A DNA stretch of 64,000 bases from an uncultured Roseburia sp. (GTDB taxonomy: Bacteria; Bacillota; Clostridia; Lachnospirales; Lachnospiraceae), in contig CAMWKH010000004.1 of the NCBI GenBank assembly GCA_947174805.1, positions 62,001 to 126,000 of the forward strand. Direction: 5' to 3'. Numbering within the stretch: position 1 is the first letter of the stretch; every line of letters begins with the position of its first letter. A program made the translations under genes and the position numbers. Shown here in pieces: positions 44,374 to 52,233 of the stretch. The notes below the pieces were generated by a model that saw only the letters and a program-made list of their open reading frames with translations, searched no databases and was not told where the DNA came from.

Positions 44374-46002
44374 TTACGGCGCCTTGGTTCTGCCGTCAAA
44401 AATAAGCAGTGTCACCACACTCTCCCCTTGGTTATTAAGCAGAATCTTCATCCCCAGCTGTTTTGCAAAGTACGCCCCGATATATAACCCCAGCCCATGA
44501 CTATCCATTTCCCCCTGTTCCCTCTCATTGTTCCCGCTGACAAAAGGTTCAAAAATATGGGGCAGAAGTTCCTCATCAATCCTGACGCCAAAATTCTGTA
44601 TCTCAAGTTCATCCTCCTTAAGAAAAATCCGGATACTTTCCCCGGCAGGCGTGTATTTTATGCTGTTTTGCAAAAGGTTACCCAAAATCTGGGAGAGCAA
44701 GGCCTCGTCCGTACAAAGTTCCAATTCCGTAAGCCCCTCCAGGGATATCTGAAGTTTTTTGTGGGCCGCAGATATTTTAAAGGCTGAGAGCTGTGCCTCT
44801 ATAAGTTTTCTTATGTCTGTCCGCACAAATTCCATATCCGCCTTGCATTGGTTTAGGAACAAAATATCTTCCACCATTTTTTTCATGGATAAAAGCTGCT
44901 CCTTTACCTTTGGGAGATAAGTTTCCCTGTCCTGATATTTTCCCACATTGTTTTTCATCCCCTCCACCAAAAGAAGGGCTGCGGAAATAGGTGTTTTCAG
45001 TTGGTGGGAGGAAGCTTTCAGCAAAATTTCCTGTCTTTTGTTTTCCTCCTCCAACGCCTGGTTTTTTTCTTCTAGTTTTCCATAGCTCTCCCCCACCTTG
45101 TGATACAAATCCTCTATGGTTGCCGAGAGCATCCCGATTTCATCTAATCTTGCCCTAAGATTTTCTTCCACGGGAAAATTTTTAAAACTGCGGCTGTTTT
45201 TCAAATCTCTGGTATGGCCAGCCAGCTTTTCAATTGGCGTTACAATCCCCTTTGAGTAAACTTGGGAAAATAAAAGAACCAACAGAAGAATCACCGTCCC
45301 CAGCATGGGAAGGCTCTGAAACACAACGGGGCGTATTTCATTCATATCCGGGGTAACCACGGGCAGAACCGTAAGAAGCAGACCGTCAGTCTCCCACTCC
45401 GCCCCCACATAATTTACATAATGATTGCTGTCATCCTCCACGCCCATCTCCAATACTACAAAATTGTCAGATACCATATGAACTTTTTCAAATTCTCCAT
45501 GGTAATCATTTTCTATGTCTTTTGTGTTTAAAATCTCCACCTCAAAAGGAATGGTGATATCTTCCGTAAAAATGTCCCGAAAAATTTCTTCCCATTCCCC
45601 TGCACTGTTTTCAAATTCCTTTTGGAATCTTTCTCTGTCAAACTCCTTCTCCCCCTGTCCGAAATCCTTAAGCATTCCCCGCATCTGAAAATACATTTCC
45701 TGCATTCTCTTATCCTTCATTTTAATTTCTGCGGAAATCATTTTCGTGATAACCGTTATGCTATCCCCTTCATCCGGTATTTTAAGGGAAAAACACGCTG
45801 TGGGGTTTTTCAGCTGCACATTGTCATAATTCCCCTGTTCCCGAAAGGCCCTGTGCTGCTCTTTTACCGCCCTTAAATTCTGCTCCATGGTGTAATCCAC
45901 ATACAAGGACGGCAGCATGTATACAAAATATCCCACAAGAACCGCCATCATTACTCCGGCCAAAATTATACTGTAAAATAAATTCTTCTGTCCCAGTTTC
46001 AT
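44374..46002 (-). CDS. Sensor histidine kinase
   Basis: ATG 46002 begins MKLGQKNLFYSI behind GAGGTGG and gives 542 residues; an ATG nine codons upstream overlaps the regulator stop as ATGA and is an alternative. There are two membrane helices (about 10-32 and 220-242) around a 185-residue sensing domain, then a HAMP region and coiled coil, the HisKA motif KASSHQLKTPISAAL with His333, and an ATPase domain with QNSIKYTP and HGLGLYIG. Gln follows the phospho-His where Glu is usual. It belongs with the regulator upstream and probably the exporter downstream. Confidence 0.9.
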   Translation of the reverse strand: MKLGQKNLFYSIILAGVMMAVLVGYFVYMLPSLYVDYTMEQNLRAVKEQHRAFREQGNYDNVQLKNPTACFSLKIPDEGDSITVITKMISAEIKMKDKRMQEMYFQMRGMLKDFGQGEKEFDRERFQKEFENSAGEWEEIFRDIFTEDITIPFEVEILNTKDIENDYHGEFEKVHMVSDNFVVLEMGVEDDSNHYVNYVGAEWETDGLLLTVLPVVTPDMNEIRPVVFQSLPMLGTVILLLVLLFSQVYSKGIVTPIEKLAGHTRDLKNSRSFKNFPVEENLRARLDEIGMLSATIEDLYHKVGESYGKLEEKNQALEEENKRQEILLKASSHQLKTPISAALLLVEGMKNNVGKYQDRETYLPKVKEQLLSMKKMVEDILFLNQCKADMEFVRTDIRKLIEAQLSAFKISAAHKKLQISLEGLTELELCTDEALLSQILGNLLQNSIKYTPAGESIRIFLKEDELEIQNFGVRIDEELLPHIFEPFVSGNNEREQGEMDSHGLGLYIGAYFAKQLGMKILLNNQGESVVTLLIFDGRTKAP

Positions 46003-46025
46003 TTTACCACCTCGATTCTCTGCTA

Positions 46026-46706
46026 TCATGCCTCTCTGTCAAATTGATATCCCACTCCAATTACGGTTTTGATACAGGGTACAGGCAGTTTCTTCCGCAA
46101 ATTTTTTACATGGGCATCAATTATCCTGTCGTTTCCAATATAGTCCTCATTAAAAATGCTTAAAATGAGCTGCTCTCTTGTAAACACTCTGTCAGGTGAA
46201 TGAAAAAGTGTCTGCAGCAGCAAATATTCGCTTAAGGTAAGGGGAAGTTTTTCCCCCTGGTAAAAAGCACAGTAAGCCTCCTCCTTTAAATACAGCCCCC
46301 CCTGGCCCACTTCCTCCTTCTCCTGTTTTCTCTGGGTGCGCCTTAAAATTGTCTCCATGCGCTTTAGCAGGATAATGGGGGAAACTGGTTTTATCACATA
46401 GTCGTCCGCATAATAATTAAACGCCTTTACCTGGCTCTTTTCATCCCCCAGGGCCGTCAGCATAATCACCGCCGTATCCCCCTTCTTTTCCTGAATATAT
46501 CTTAGCACCTCAAAGCCGTCCGCCCCGGGCACCATAATATCCAGCACAGCAATGTGATAATCGTTTTTACTGAGAAGTTCAATTGCCCGATCTCCCCGGT
46601 CTGTCCCTGTCACTTCGTATCCTGAAATCAGCATATACTCTGTTAGAACTTCCCGAATCGTGGGCTCATCTTCCAAAAACAGAACTCTAAATTTTTCTTC
46701 ACCCAT
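46026..46706 (-). CDS. OmpR/PhoB-type response regulator
   Basis: ATG 46706 begins MGEEKFRVLFLEDEP and gives 226 residues; upstream in-frame starts run over the promoter and were rejected. The receiver domain has the acidic pair EDE, phosphoacceptor Asp56 in LDIMVPGADG and Lys in VIKPVSP; the winged-helix domain ends IGVGYQFD. The binding site is weak (AGGAAAGG at 12 bases). The promoter carries a direct repeat that is also before the exporter genes, so the protein likely activates both itself and the exporter. Confidence 0.92.
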   Translation of the reverse strand: MGEEKFRVLFLEDEPTIREVLTEYMLISGYEVTGTDRGDRAIELLSKNDYHIAVLDIMVPGADGFEVLRYIQEKKGDTAVIMLTALGDEKSQVKAFNYYADDYVIKPVSPIILLKRMETILRRTQRKQEKEEVGQGGLYLKEEAYCAFYQGEKLPLTLSEYLLLQTLFHSPDRVFTREQLILSIFNEDYIGNDRIIDAHVKNLRKKLPVPCIKTVIGVGYQFDREA

Positions 46707-46754
46707 ACAAAAGACTTTCCTTTCCTGATATAAGTAATCTGGTATTTTTCTCTT

Positions 46755-46786
46755 AGTATAGCACAGGGGTATGAATTTGGTATGAA
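46755..46786 (-). promoter_or_regulatory. Response-regulator promoter with 11-bp direct repeat
   Basis: On the minus strand TTCATA at 46781-46786 and 46770-46775 start 11 bases apart (TTCATACCAAA, then TTCATA). Nine bases after the second copy is -10 TATACT (46755-46760). The repeats occupy the -35 region, as expected for an activator box. Confidence 0.7.
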
Positions 46787-46804
46787 GACAGGAAGAAATT
46801 TTCA

Positions 46805-46833
46805 TTGCAGGATATGGGATTCACAGGTATAAT
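46805..46833 (+). promoter_or_regulatory. SigA promoter of the DUF4230 pair
   Basis: TTGCAG (46805-46810), a 17-base spacer and perfect -10 TATAAT (46828-46833), 34 bases before ATG 46868. The direct repeat of the divergent regulator promoter ends 19 bases upstream of this -35, so one bound regulator could affect both directions. Confidence 0.75.
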
Positions 46834-46867
46834 AAAAATAACTTTTACCGTTTTGGGGGAAATTTTC

Positions 46868-47527
46868 ATGATATTTCACAGCGATGACAATCATTCAGAT
46901 CATATAATAAAGGGAAAAATAGGACGCCCGTTCTTTTTTATTCTCTGGGCCGGCCTGATTATTTTTGGCATCTGGTCCTTGAAACATGCAGTGACAGACA
47001 AAAAGAATTCACTGAAAGAGGACATAAGCCATGCCGTTTTAGGGGAGGAGGGAAAAGTTACCACTATAACAAAAGCCTCTCTGGACAAAGTTTTTGAAAT
47101 CAGCGAATTATCCACCGCAGATTACATTTACAATGCCGTGGCCAGAGCTTACGGGGAGGATAAAACCACTGTAACATATTATGTGGCCTATGAGGGAAAA
47201 GTAAAAGCCGGAATTGATTTTGAAAAACTTGATATCACCATCCATGAAGATGAAAAACAAATTACCATTAAGCTTCCCGACATTGAATTTCAGGAACAGA
47301 CAGTTGACCCCGGCACCCTGAAATATATATTTAAAGAGAAAGAAAGCCAGCGGGAAAACATACACCAGGAAGCCTTTGAATTGTGTAAAAAGGATTTGAG
47401 GGAAAGAGTCCTAAATGAAAAAGATTTGAAAGAACAGGCCAAAAAAAATGCACAGGCCGTTGTACTGGGCCTGGTGGAACCCTGGATAAAACAGATAGAC
47501 AGTGAATACAGCATAACGGTTCAATAG
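46868..47527 (+). CDS. DUF4230 protein, membrane-anchored
   Basis: ATG 46868 begins MIFHSDDNHSDHII behind GGGGGA and gives 219 residues. One membrane helix (about 22-40, FFFILWAGLIIFGIW) is followed by an outer domain with ISELSTADYIYN near residue 80, the ELxTxxY pattern of DUF4230, then beta strands (KQITIKLPDIEFQ) and a long C-terminal helix. No function is known. A second DUF4230 protein follows after 12 bases. Confidence 0.75.
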   Translation: MIFHSDDNHSDHIIKGKIGRPFFFILWAGLIIFGIWSLKHAVTDKKNSLKEDISHAVLGEEGKVTTITKASLDKVFEISELSTADYIYNAVARAYGEDKTTVTYYVAYEGKVKAGIDFEKLDITIHEDEKQITIKLPDIEFQEQTVDPGTLKYIFKEKESQRENIHQEAFELCKKDLRERVLNEKDLKEQAKKNAQAVVLGLVEPWIKQIDSEYSITVQ

Positions 47528-47539
47528 ACGGGGGTACAT

Positions 47540-48181
47540 ATGACAAAAAAACAAATGATGCCAAAAATACTGGTTCTCGCTCTCTTCTGCGGCCTTCTTA
47601 CGCCTTTATGGGCCTGCGGAAAAGACAAAACCCACAGCGAAAACGCCATAGCGGCGGAAGAAACTACGGAAAAACCACAGGCGCCTTGTCCTGATATCTC
47701 TCAGATTCGTTCCATCTGTGAACTTGCCACCCTGGAATGTTACTATCACAATGTGGCAATCTCCACAAAGGAAAAGGGACAGGGCCTGTCCCATATCGGA
47801 GAAAAAGACAGGGAATTCTGGATTGAATACAGCGGCGTTGCCAAACTTGGAGTCAATATGGCAAATGTCAATATGGAAATTCAAGACAAAGAGATTGTGA
47901 TTACCATTCCAAAAGCACAACTGCTGGGGCTCTCTGACTATACGTTTTCCCCCGACAGCTATATCTCAGAAGATGACGGAATTAACAAAAATCCTATCAC
48001 GCCGGAAAACCAGACCCAGGCCGTGGCCAAAGCCCAGGAAGATATCAGGCAGCGCTTTTCAAAAGATGATGCAATGCTGATGCGGGCGCAGGAACGGGCA
48101 AAAAGCCTGATTGAAAATTATATTCAAAAGTTGAGTGAAATATGGCAGGCAGATTATCAGGTTACATTTATGTATGATTAA
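47540..48181 (+). CDS. DUF4230 lipoprotein
   Basis: This 213-residue protein has a lipoprotein signal with lipobox LWAC (Cys26), then a DUF4230 domain with CELATLECYYHNVA, KEIVITIPKAQ and a C-terminal helix. It repeats the domain of the gene before it but is lipid-anchored, so the two may form a pair on the outer face of the membrane. Its 3' end overlaps the convergent tcdA-like gene by 14 bases. Confidence 0.75.
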   Translation: MTKKQMMPKILVLALFCGLLTPLWACGKDKTHSENAIAAEETTEKPQAPCPDISQIRSICELATLECYYHNVAISTKEKGQGLSHIGEKDREFWIEYSGVAKLGVNMANVNMEIQDKEIVITIPKAQLLGLSDYTFSPDSYISEDDGINKNPITPENQTQAVAKAQEDIRQRFSKDDAMLMRAQERAKSLIENYIQKLSEIWQADYQVTFMYD

Positions 48182-48887
48182 AAACAAGGCCGCATAAATC
48201 TTTTACAACCTCCGCCGCCGCAATCAGCCCGGCAGCAGAGGGCACAAAGGCCACGCTGCCGGGAACAGATCTTTCTTTCATCTGTGAACCTTCAAGGGGC
48301 TTTATGGGCTTTTCGGAAGAGTACACAACTTTTAATTTGGAAATTCCCCTCTTTCTGCATTCCCGGCGCATGACTTTTGCCAGGGGACACATCGTAGTTT
48401 CATAGAGATCCGCCACTTGGAATTTTGTGGGGTCCAGCTTATTTCCCGCCCCCATGCAGCTGATAACCGGCACATTACATTCCTCTGCCTGCACAATAAT
48501 TTGAAGTTTTGCCGTAACTGTATCCACAGCATCCACGACATAGGAGTACTCCCGGAAATTAAATTCATGGGCATTCTCCGGCAGGTAAAAGCATTTTCTC
48601 ACTTCCACCTGGGCGTCCGGGTTAATTTCCAGGATTCTCTTTCGCATAATATCCACTTTATATTGCCCCACAGTCTTTTTTGTGGCAATAATCTGTCTGT
48701 TAATATTGGTAAGGCATACTTTATCATCATCAATCAAAACAAAAGAACCAATCCCTGTCCGCGCCAGGGCTTCCGTTGTATAGCCTCCCACTCCGCCTAT
48801 GCCAAAGACTGCCACCTTTGCTTTCGCCAGTTTTTTCATATTGCCTTCTCCCAGGAGAATCTGGCTTCTGGAAAATTGATTTAACAC
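48168..48887 (-). CDS. tcdA: tRNA threonylcarbamoyladenosine dehydratase (TcdA/ThiF family)
   Basis: TcdA activates t6A37 of tRNA with ATP and closes it to the cyclic form. The 239-residue protein begins NQFSRSQILLGE, then GIGGVGGYTTEALARTGIG (nucleotide loop), DDDKVCLTNINRQ and a C-terminal SVPGSVAFVPSAAGL, the order seen in TcdA rather than in MoeB or ThiF. No CxxC zinc pair is obvious. It stands alone between a convergent gene and a small unknown gene. Confidence 0.85.
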   Translation of the reverse strand: MLNQFSRSQILLGEGNMKKLAKAKVAVFGIGGVGGYTTEALARTGIGSFVLIDDDKVCLTNINRQIIATKKTVGQYKVDIMRKRILEINPDAQVEVRKCFYLPENAHEFNFREYSYVVDAVDTVTAKLQIIVQAEECNVPVISCMGAGNKLDPTKFQVADLYETTMCPLAKVMRRECRKRGISKLKVVYSSEKPIKPLEGSQMKERSVPGSVAFVPSAAGLIAAAEVVKDLCGLVFNHT

Positions 48888-48946
48888 ATAATCACCTGCT
48901 TTCTGTCAAAGTACCATAGGCTCTGCCTTTTCAGCGCTGCAGTTTT

Positions 48947-49306
48947 TTAAGAAAGCTCGCTCTTCTTCTTAAAGTAATCCTGCTTATCCAAAATTTCTTT
49001 CTGCTTTTCTTTTGGCAGGCATTTAAAAATCTCCTCATATTCCAACTCTTCCAGCACGGTTCCCTCAACTAAACTCAGCAGCTGGTCCGCAAACCAATCC
49101 TGCCACAAATCCTCAAACATCTCCTTGCTGTTTGTATATGTTACCACACTGTCAAAGCCGTCGGGAAATGTGTAATACTGCAATTTTACAAACCCGTACC
49201 TGCCGGCATCTACCACAATTGTATCTGTTTTTTCAAAAAATTCTCCATAGGCGTATGCAACCCTGCTGCATTTTTTCCGCTCTTCATCTGAAATATAAAT
49301 TTCCAT
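48947..49306 (-). CDS. Hypothetical 119-residue protein
   Basis: ATG 49306 (MEIYISDEERKKCSR) follows GGGAGG at nine bases; the in-frame TTG at 49315 would touch that site. The product is soluble, acidic and without membrane segments. It has a beta-rich first half (TIVVDAGRYGFVKLQYYTFP) and a helical second half ending KKKSELS. I do not recognise the family. A -10 TATAAT on the minus strand at 49361-49366 could start it. Confidence 0.6.
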   Translation of the reverse strand: MEIYISDEERKKCSRVAYAYGEFFEKTDTIVVDAGRYGFVKLQYYTFPDGFDSVVTYTNSKEMFEDLWQDWFADQLLSLVEGTVLEELEYEEIFKCLPKEKQKEILDKQDYFKKKSELS

Positions 49307-49367
49307 TATCAGCAACCTCCCTAATATGACGTCTTACTGTTAGTTGGTTTTCTTTAAGTAATTATAT

Positions 49368-49445
49368 TTGACATTTTACCAATAAAAAGTATAAAATATT
49401 CACTTCACAATTAAGGAGGTATCCTTGAACCTATCCGGAAACTAA
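49368..49445 (+). other. Orphan promoter with ribosome binding site and 6-codon frame
   Basis: TTGACA (49368-49373) is followed at 16-18 bases by TATAAA/TAAAAT (49390-49397), then AAGGAGG (49413-49419) and TTG 49425, which opens a frame of six codons before TAA at 49443-49445. The plus strand then runs into the 3' end of a convergent gene. It may be a small RNA, a leader remnant or chance. This stretch between 49307 and 49492 holds no other gene. Confidence 0.35.
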
Positions 49446-49492
49446 TTTAAATTCCACCTGAAAGAACGATAGGAAAAATTTTGTTTCCAGAA

Positions 49493-49858
49493 TCATCCTG
49501 CATAACCCAGAATCTCTTCCCACTGCTCCTGGCGAAATCCCGGAAACACACCTTTGTCCGCCACAAGAAGGGGGCGTTTCACCAACATCCCGTCAGTGGA
49601 CAATAAGTCATATTGCTCCTCTTCACTCATTTCGGGAAGCCTGTCCTTTAATTTCATCTCTTTATAAAGAATCCCGCTGGTGTTAAAAAATTTCTTTAAG
49701 GGAAGCCCGCTTTTTTCATGCCACTGCTTAAGTTCCTCCACTGTTGGATTTTTTTCTTTGATGGGACGTATTTCCACATCATACCCCATCTCTTCCACCC
49801 ACTTTAGGGCTTTTTTACAGGTGGTACATTTCTCATAACATAATATCACTGGTTTCAT
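49493..49858 (-). CDS. ArsC/Spx-family reductase-like protein
   Basis: This 121-residue thioredoxin-fold protein begins MKPVILCYEKCTTCKKALKW, with the active-site cysteines of the ArsC/Spx/YffB family, and later LLVKRPLLVADKGVFPGF, where the conserved Arg and cis-Pro lie. It could be an arsenate-type reductase or a Spx-like regulator; the lack of ars genes nearby and its short tail favour the YffB-like group. The function is not certain. Confidence 0.8.
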   Translation of the reverse strand: MKPVILCYEKCTTCKKALKWVEEMGYDVEIRPIKEKNPTVEELKQWHEKSGLPLKKFFNTSGILYKEMKLKDRLPEMSEEEQYDLLSTDGMLVKRPLLVADKGVFPGFRQEQWEEILGYAG

Positions 49859-49903
49859 CTATCATCCTCCTACAAAAATTCTATATAATAATTGTCCTGC
49901 TCG

Positions 49904-50833
49904 TTACATACGCTCCCTCACAACATCAAGCGCCAGCGCCACCGCTCCCATAACCGGTGGCACATCAGGAATGACAGCATAAGCCCCCGGGGCAGTTTCC
50001 CGCAGGGATTTCATATAGGCATCTACCAAGAGAGGCTCTTTTGTCTGAAACAGGCTGCCGATTAGCACCGCAGGCACAGCCTCCTCACACATTTGAAGCC
50101 TTTTTAAAACGGCAGCCGCATATTTTCCCTCCTCATATCCCATCTGGGAGATTAGGTTTATAGAGACGGCATCCCCCTCTCTTGCCAGGGAAAAAACCGC
50201 AATGGGAATGGAGTATTTCTGCTCTTTTGTAATTTTTCCCTGAGTTAAAATTTCACACACATCATCCATTGAGCCTACGTCGAAGATGGAGGGCATCACC
50301 TCTTCCAATCTGGTTTTTTCCCATGTTCCCTCCTGGGAGCGGAAGGCATAATGGAGCGCCTTACGGTACAACTCTCCCCCTCCTCCCAGGTTTCCCGTCT
50401 CATAGTAGAGATTCCGAAGGGTCAGCTCCTGCCCCTGTCTGTTCCTCCCGGCATGGCCTGCTCCGGTGCCGCAGATGGACACCACTCCCACATTATCCTT
50501 AGTTCCTGCCCGAAGGCCCAGCCAGGTATCGTTTACGATTTTAAAGGAGATATCCCCCATTAATTCTTTCACCGCCGGATAAAGAACTTTAAAATCCTCG
50601 GGGCCGTCTGCCCCGGAAATGCCAAACACCCCATATGTAATCTCTCCTTCCGACAGCCCTGCACCTTTTAATGCCTCAAAAACAGATGCCCTCATGGAAT
50701 CAGACGCCATATTTATCCCGCATACCTGATGGTTTCCCGGCCCTCCAAATCCCTTCGCCAGAATATTCCCCTTTTCATCAGATACAAAGCAAGCCGTTTT
50801 ACTCCCCCCTGCATCCACGCCAAGCACATACAT
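49904..50833 (-). CDS. BadF/BadG-type ATPase, probable N-acetylglucosamine kinase-like sugar kinase
   Basis: This 309-residue ASKHA-fold protein begins MYVLGVDAGGSKTACFV (phosphate-1 loop), has SICGTGAGHAGRN (phosphate-2) and NLGGGGELYRKAL. The BcrAD_BadFG family includes GlcNAc kinases and activators. Next to a GH4 6-phospho-glycosidase gene (12 bases), a sugar-kinase role in disaccharide breakdown is most likely. The exact sugar is not shown. Confidence 0.8.
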   Translation of the reverse strand: MYVLGVDAGGSKTACFVSDEKGNILAKGFGGPGNHQVCGINMASDSMRASVFEALKGAGLSEGEITYGVFGISGADGPEDFKVLYPAVKELMGDISFKIVNDTWLGLRAGTKDNVGVVSICGTGAGHAGRNRQGQELTLRNLYYETGNLGGGGELYRKALHYAFRSQEGTWEKTRLEEVMPSIFDVGSMDDVCEILTQGKITKEQKYSIPIAVFSLAREGDAVSINLISQMGYEEGKYAAAVLKRLQMCEEAVPAVLIGSLFQTKEPLLVDAYMKSLRETAPGAYAVIPDVPPVMGAVALALDVVRERM

Positions 50834-50845
50834 AAAATTCCTCCT

Positions 50846-52150
50846 TTACACCGGGAAAAATGCCGGAAGATATTCCCTGTTGGCCTCAAGCATTTCCAGG
50901 AGCGCTTTCTTTGCATCCAGGGCATCATGCACCAGGGGGTGATTTAAAAATGCCAGAAACGCTTTGTTTTTATCCCCGGAAATTCCTGCCTCAATGGTAA
51001 ACATTTCATAGGATTTCACCTGGCATATCAGCCCAAGCACCGCCTTTGGAACCTGGATATCCCGTAAAGGCTTTGCCCCGTTTTTACCGATAACACAGCT
51101 GGTCTCTATCACAGCATCCTCCGGTAACTGGGGAATCAGCCCACGATTTACCACATCCACCACCTGCACATCCTGTCTGTCATTGTATATGCTGTCAATC
51201 AGATGGATTGCCGCCTGGGAATATCTTGCTCCTCCCCGTTTAGAAAGTTCTATTGGCTTCTCATTCAAATTTTCATCGCTGTATTTTCTAAACAGCTCCC
51301 GCTCCACTTTTTTTACCTGGTTCGCCCTTGTCCCTGAAAGCCCTAACGCCTGTTTTGTCTCCTCCGCAAGCATTTTTTTCTCTAGGTAAAAATACTGGAG
51401 ATACGGGGAAAGCATAAATCCGAGTTCCTTTGCAATTTCATCCATCTCTTCATTTTTTTCAATATTTTTAACTACGCTTTCACTGTTAAAGACATTCAGT
51501 ACATCTTTTATTTTGTCTTCCCCGTGAAGATAGGCATGGTTCATCACACTTAAATGGTTCAGCCCGATAAACCGGCAGTCTAATTCCTCCGGGTCTGCCC
51601 CCAGGCGGTTTGCCGCATCATACTGCATATTTATGGAACAGTTGCAAAGGCCGATGCATTTTACATTTGTGTGCTTTAAAACCGCCTCCGTAATAATCCC
51701 CGAGGGATTGGTAAAATTAATCAGCCACGCCCCCGGGCACAGTTCTTCTATATCCTTACAGATGTCAAGAATCACAGGAATCGTGCGGAGAGCCTTAAAA
51801 CAACCGCCGATTCCTGTTGTCTCCTGGCCAACCATTCCGTACTTTAAAGGAATCCTCTCATCCCTCTCCCTTGCGTCAAGTCCCCCAACCCGAATCTGGG
51901 TGATGATAAAATCCGCCCCGGTAAGGGCTTCTTTTCTGTCCAGAGTACCTTTTACCTCTATAGAAAGCCCCGCCTTTTTTATCATCCGCCTGGAAAATTC
52001 CGTGTTAATCATAAGCTTTTCTTTTCCCATTTCTATATCCGCCAATACTACCTCTGTTATGGGAAGAGACGCATGATGATGTATCACCCCCTCGATTAAC
52101 TCCGGCGTATAACTGCTGCCCCCTCCGATTACCACAAGTTTCATTGCCAT
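50846..52150 (-). CDS. GH4 family 6-phospho-beta-glucosidase-like enzyme
   Basis: GH4 enzymes split 6-phospho-glycosides by an NAD+- and Mn2+-dependent redox mechanism. The dinucleotide loop VVIGGGSSYTPEL, the TNPSGIITEAV segment and the metal-binding GLCNCSINMQYD and GLNHLSVMNH segments are intact; 434 residues is standard. It lies with a BadF-type kinase gene, suggesting a small sugar-use operon, but no phosphotransferase permease gene is in the window to name the substrate. ATG 52150 or 52144 may be used; AAGGGAG lies upstream. Confidence 0.88.
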   Translation of the reverse strand: MAMKLVVIGGGSSYTPELIEGVIHHHASLPITEVVLADIEMGKEKLMINTEFSRRMIKKAGLSIEVKGTLDRKEALTGADFIITQIRVGGLDARERDERIPLKYGMVGQETTGIGGCFKALRTIPVILDICKDIEELCPGAWLINFTNPSGIITEAVLKHTNVKCIGLCNCSINMQYDAANRLGADPEELDCRFIGLNHLSVMNHAYLHGEDKIKDVLNVFNSESVVKNIEKNEEMDEIAKELGFMLSPYLQYFYLEKKMLAEETKQALGLSGTRANQVKKVERELFRKYSDENLNEKPIELSKRGGARYSQAAIHLIDSIYNDRQDVQVVDVVNRGLIPQLPEDAVIETSCVIGKNGAKPLRDIQVPKAVLGLICQVKSYEMFTIEAGISGDKNKAFLAFLNHPLVHDALDAKKALLEMLEANREYLPAFFPV

Positions 52151-52176
52151 ACTTCTCCCTTCTATTCCTTTTTAAT

Positions 52177-52204
52177 AGAATACCATCTTTGGGAAATATT
52201 GCAA
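52177..52204 (-). promoter_or_regulatory. Probable promoter of the GH4-kinase operon
   Basis: On the minus strand TTGCAA (52199-52204), a 16-base spacer ending in TGG and TATTCT (52177-52182), about 27 bases before ATG 52150. Confidence 0.5.
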
Positions 52205-52233
52205 CAGATTTTCTTTTTTGTTTCATTTTCCTG

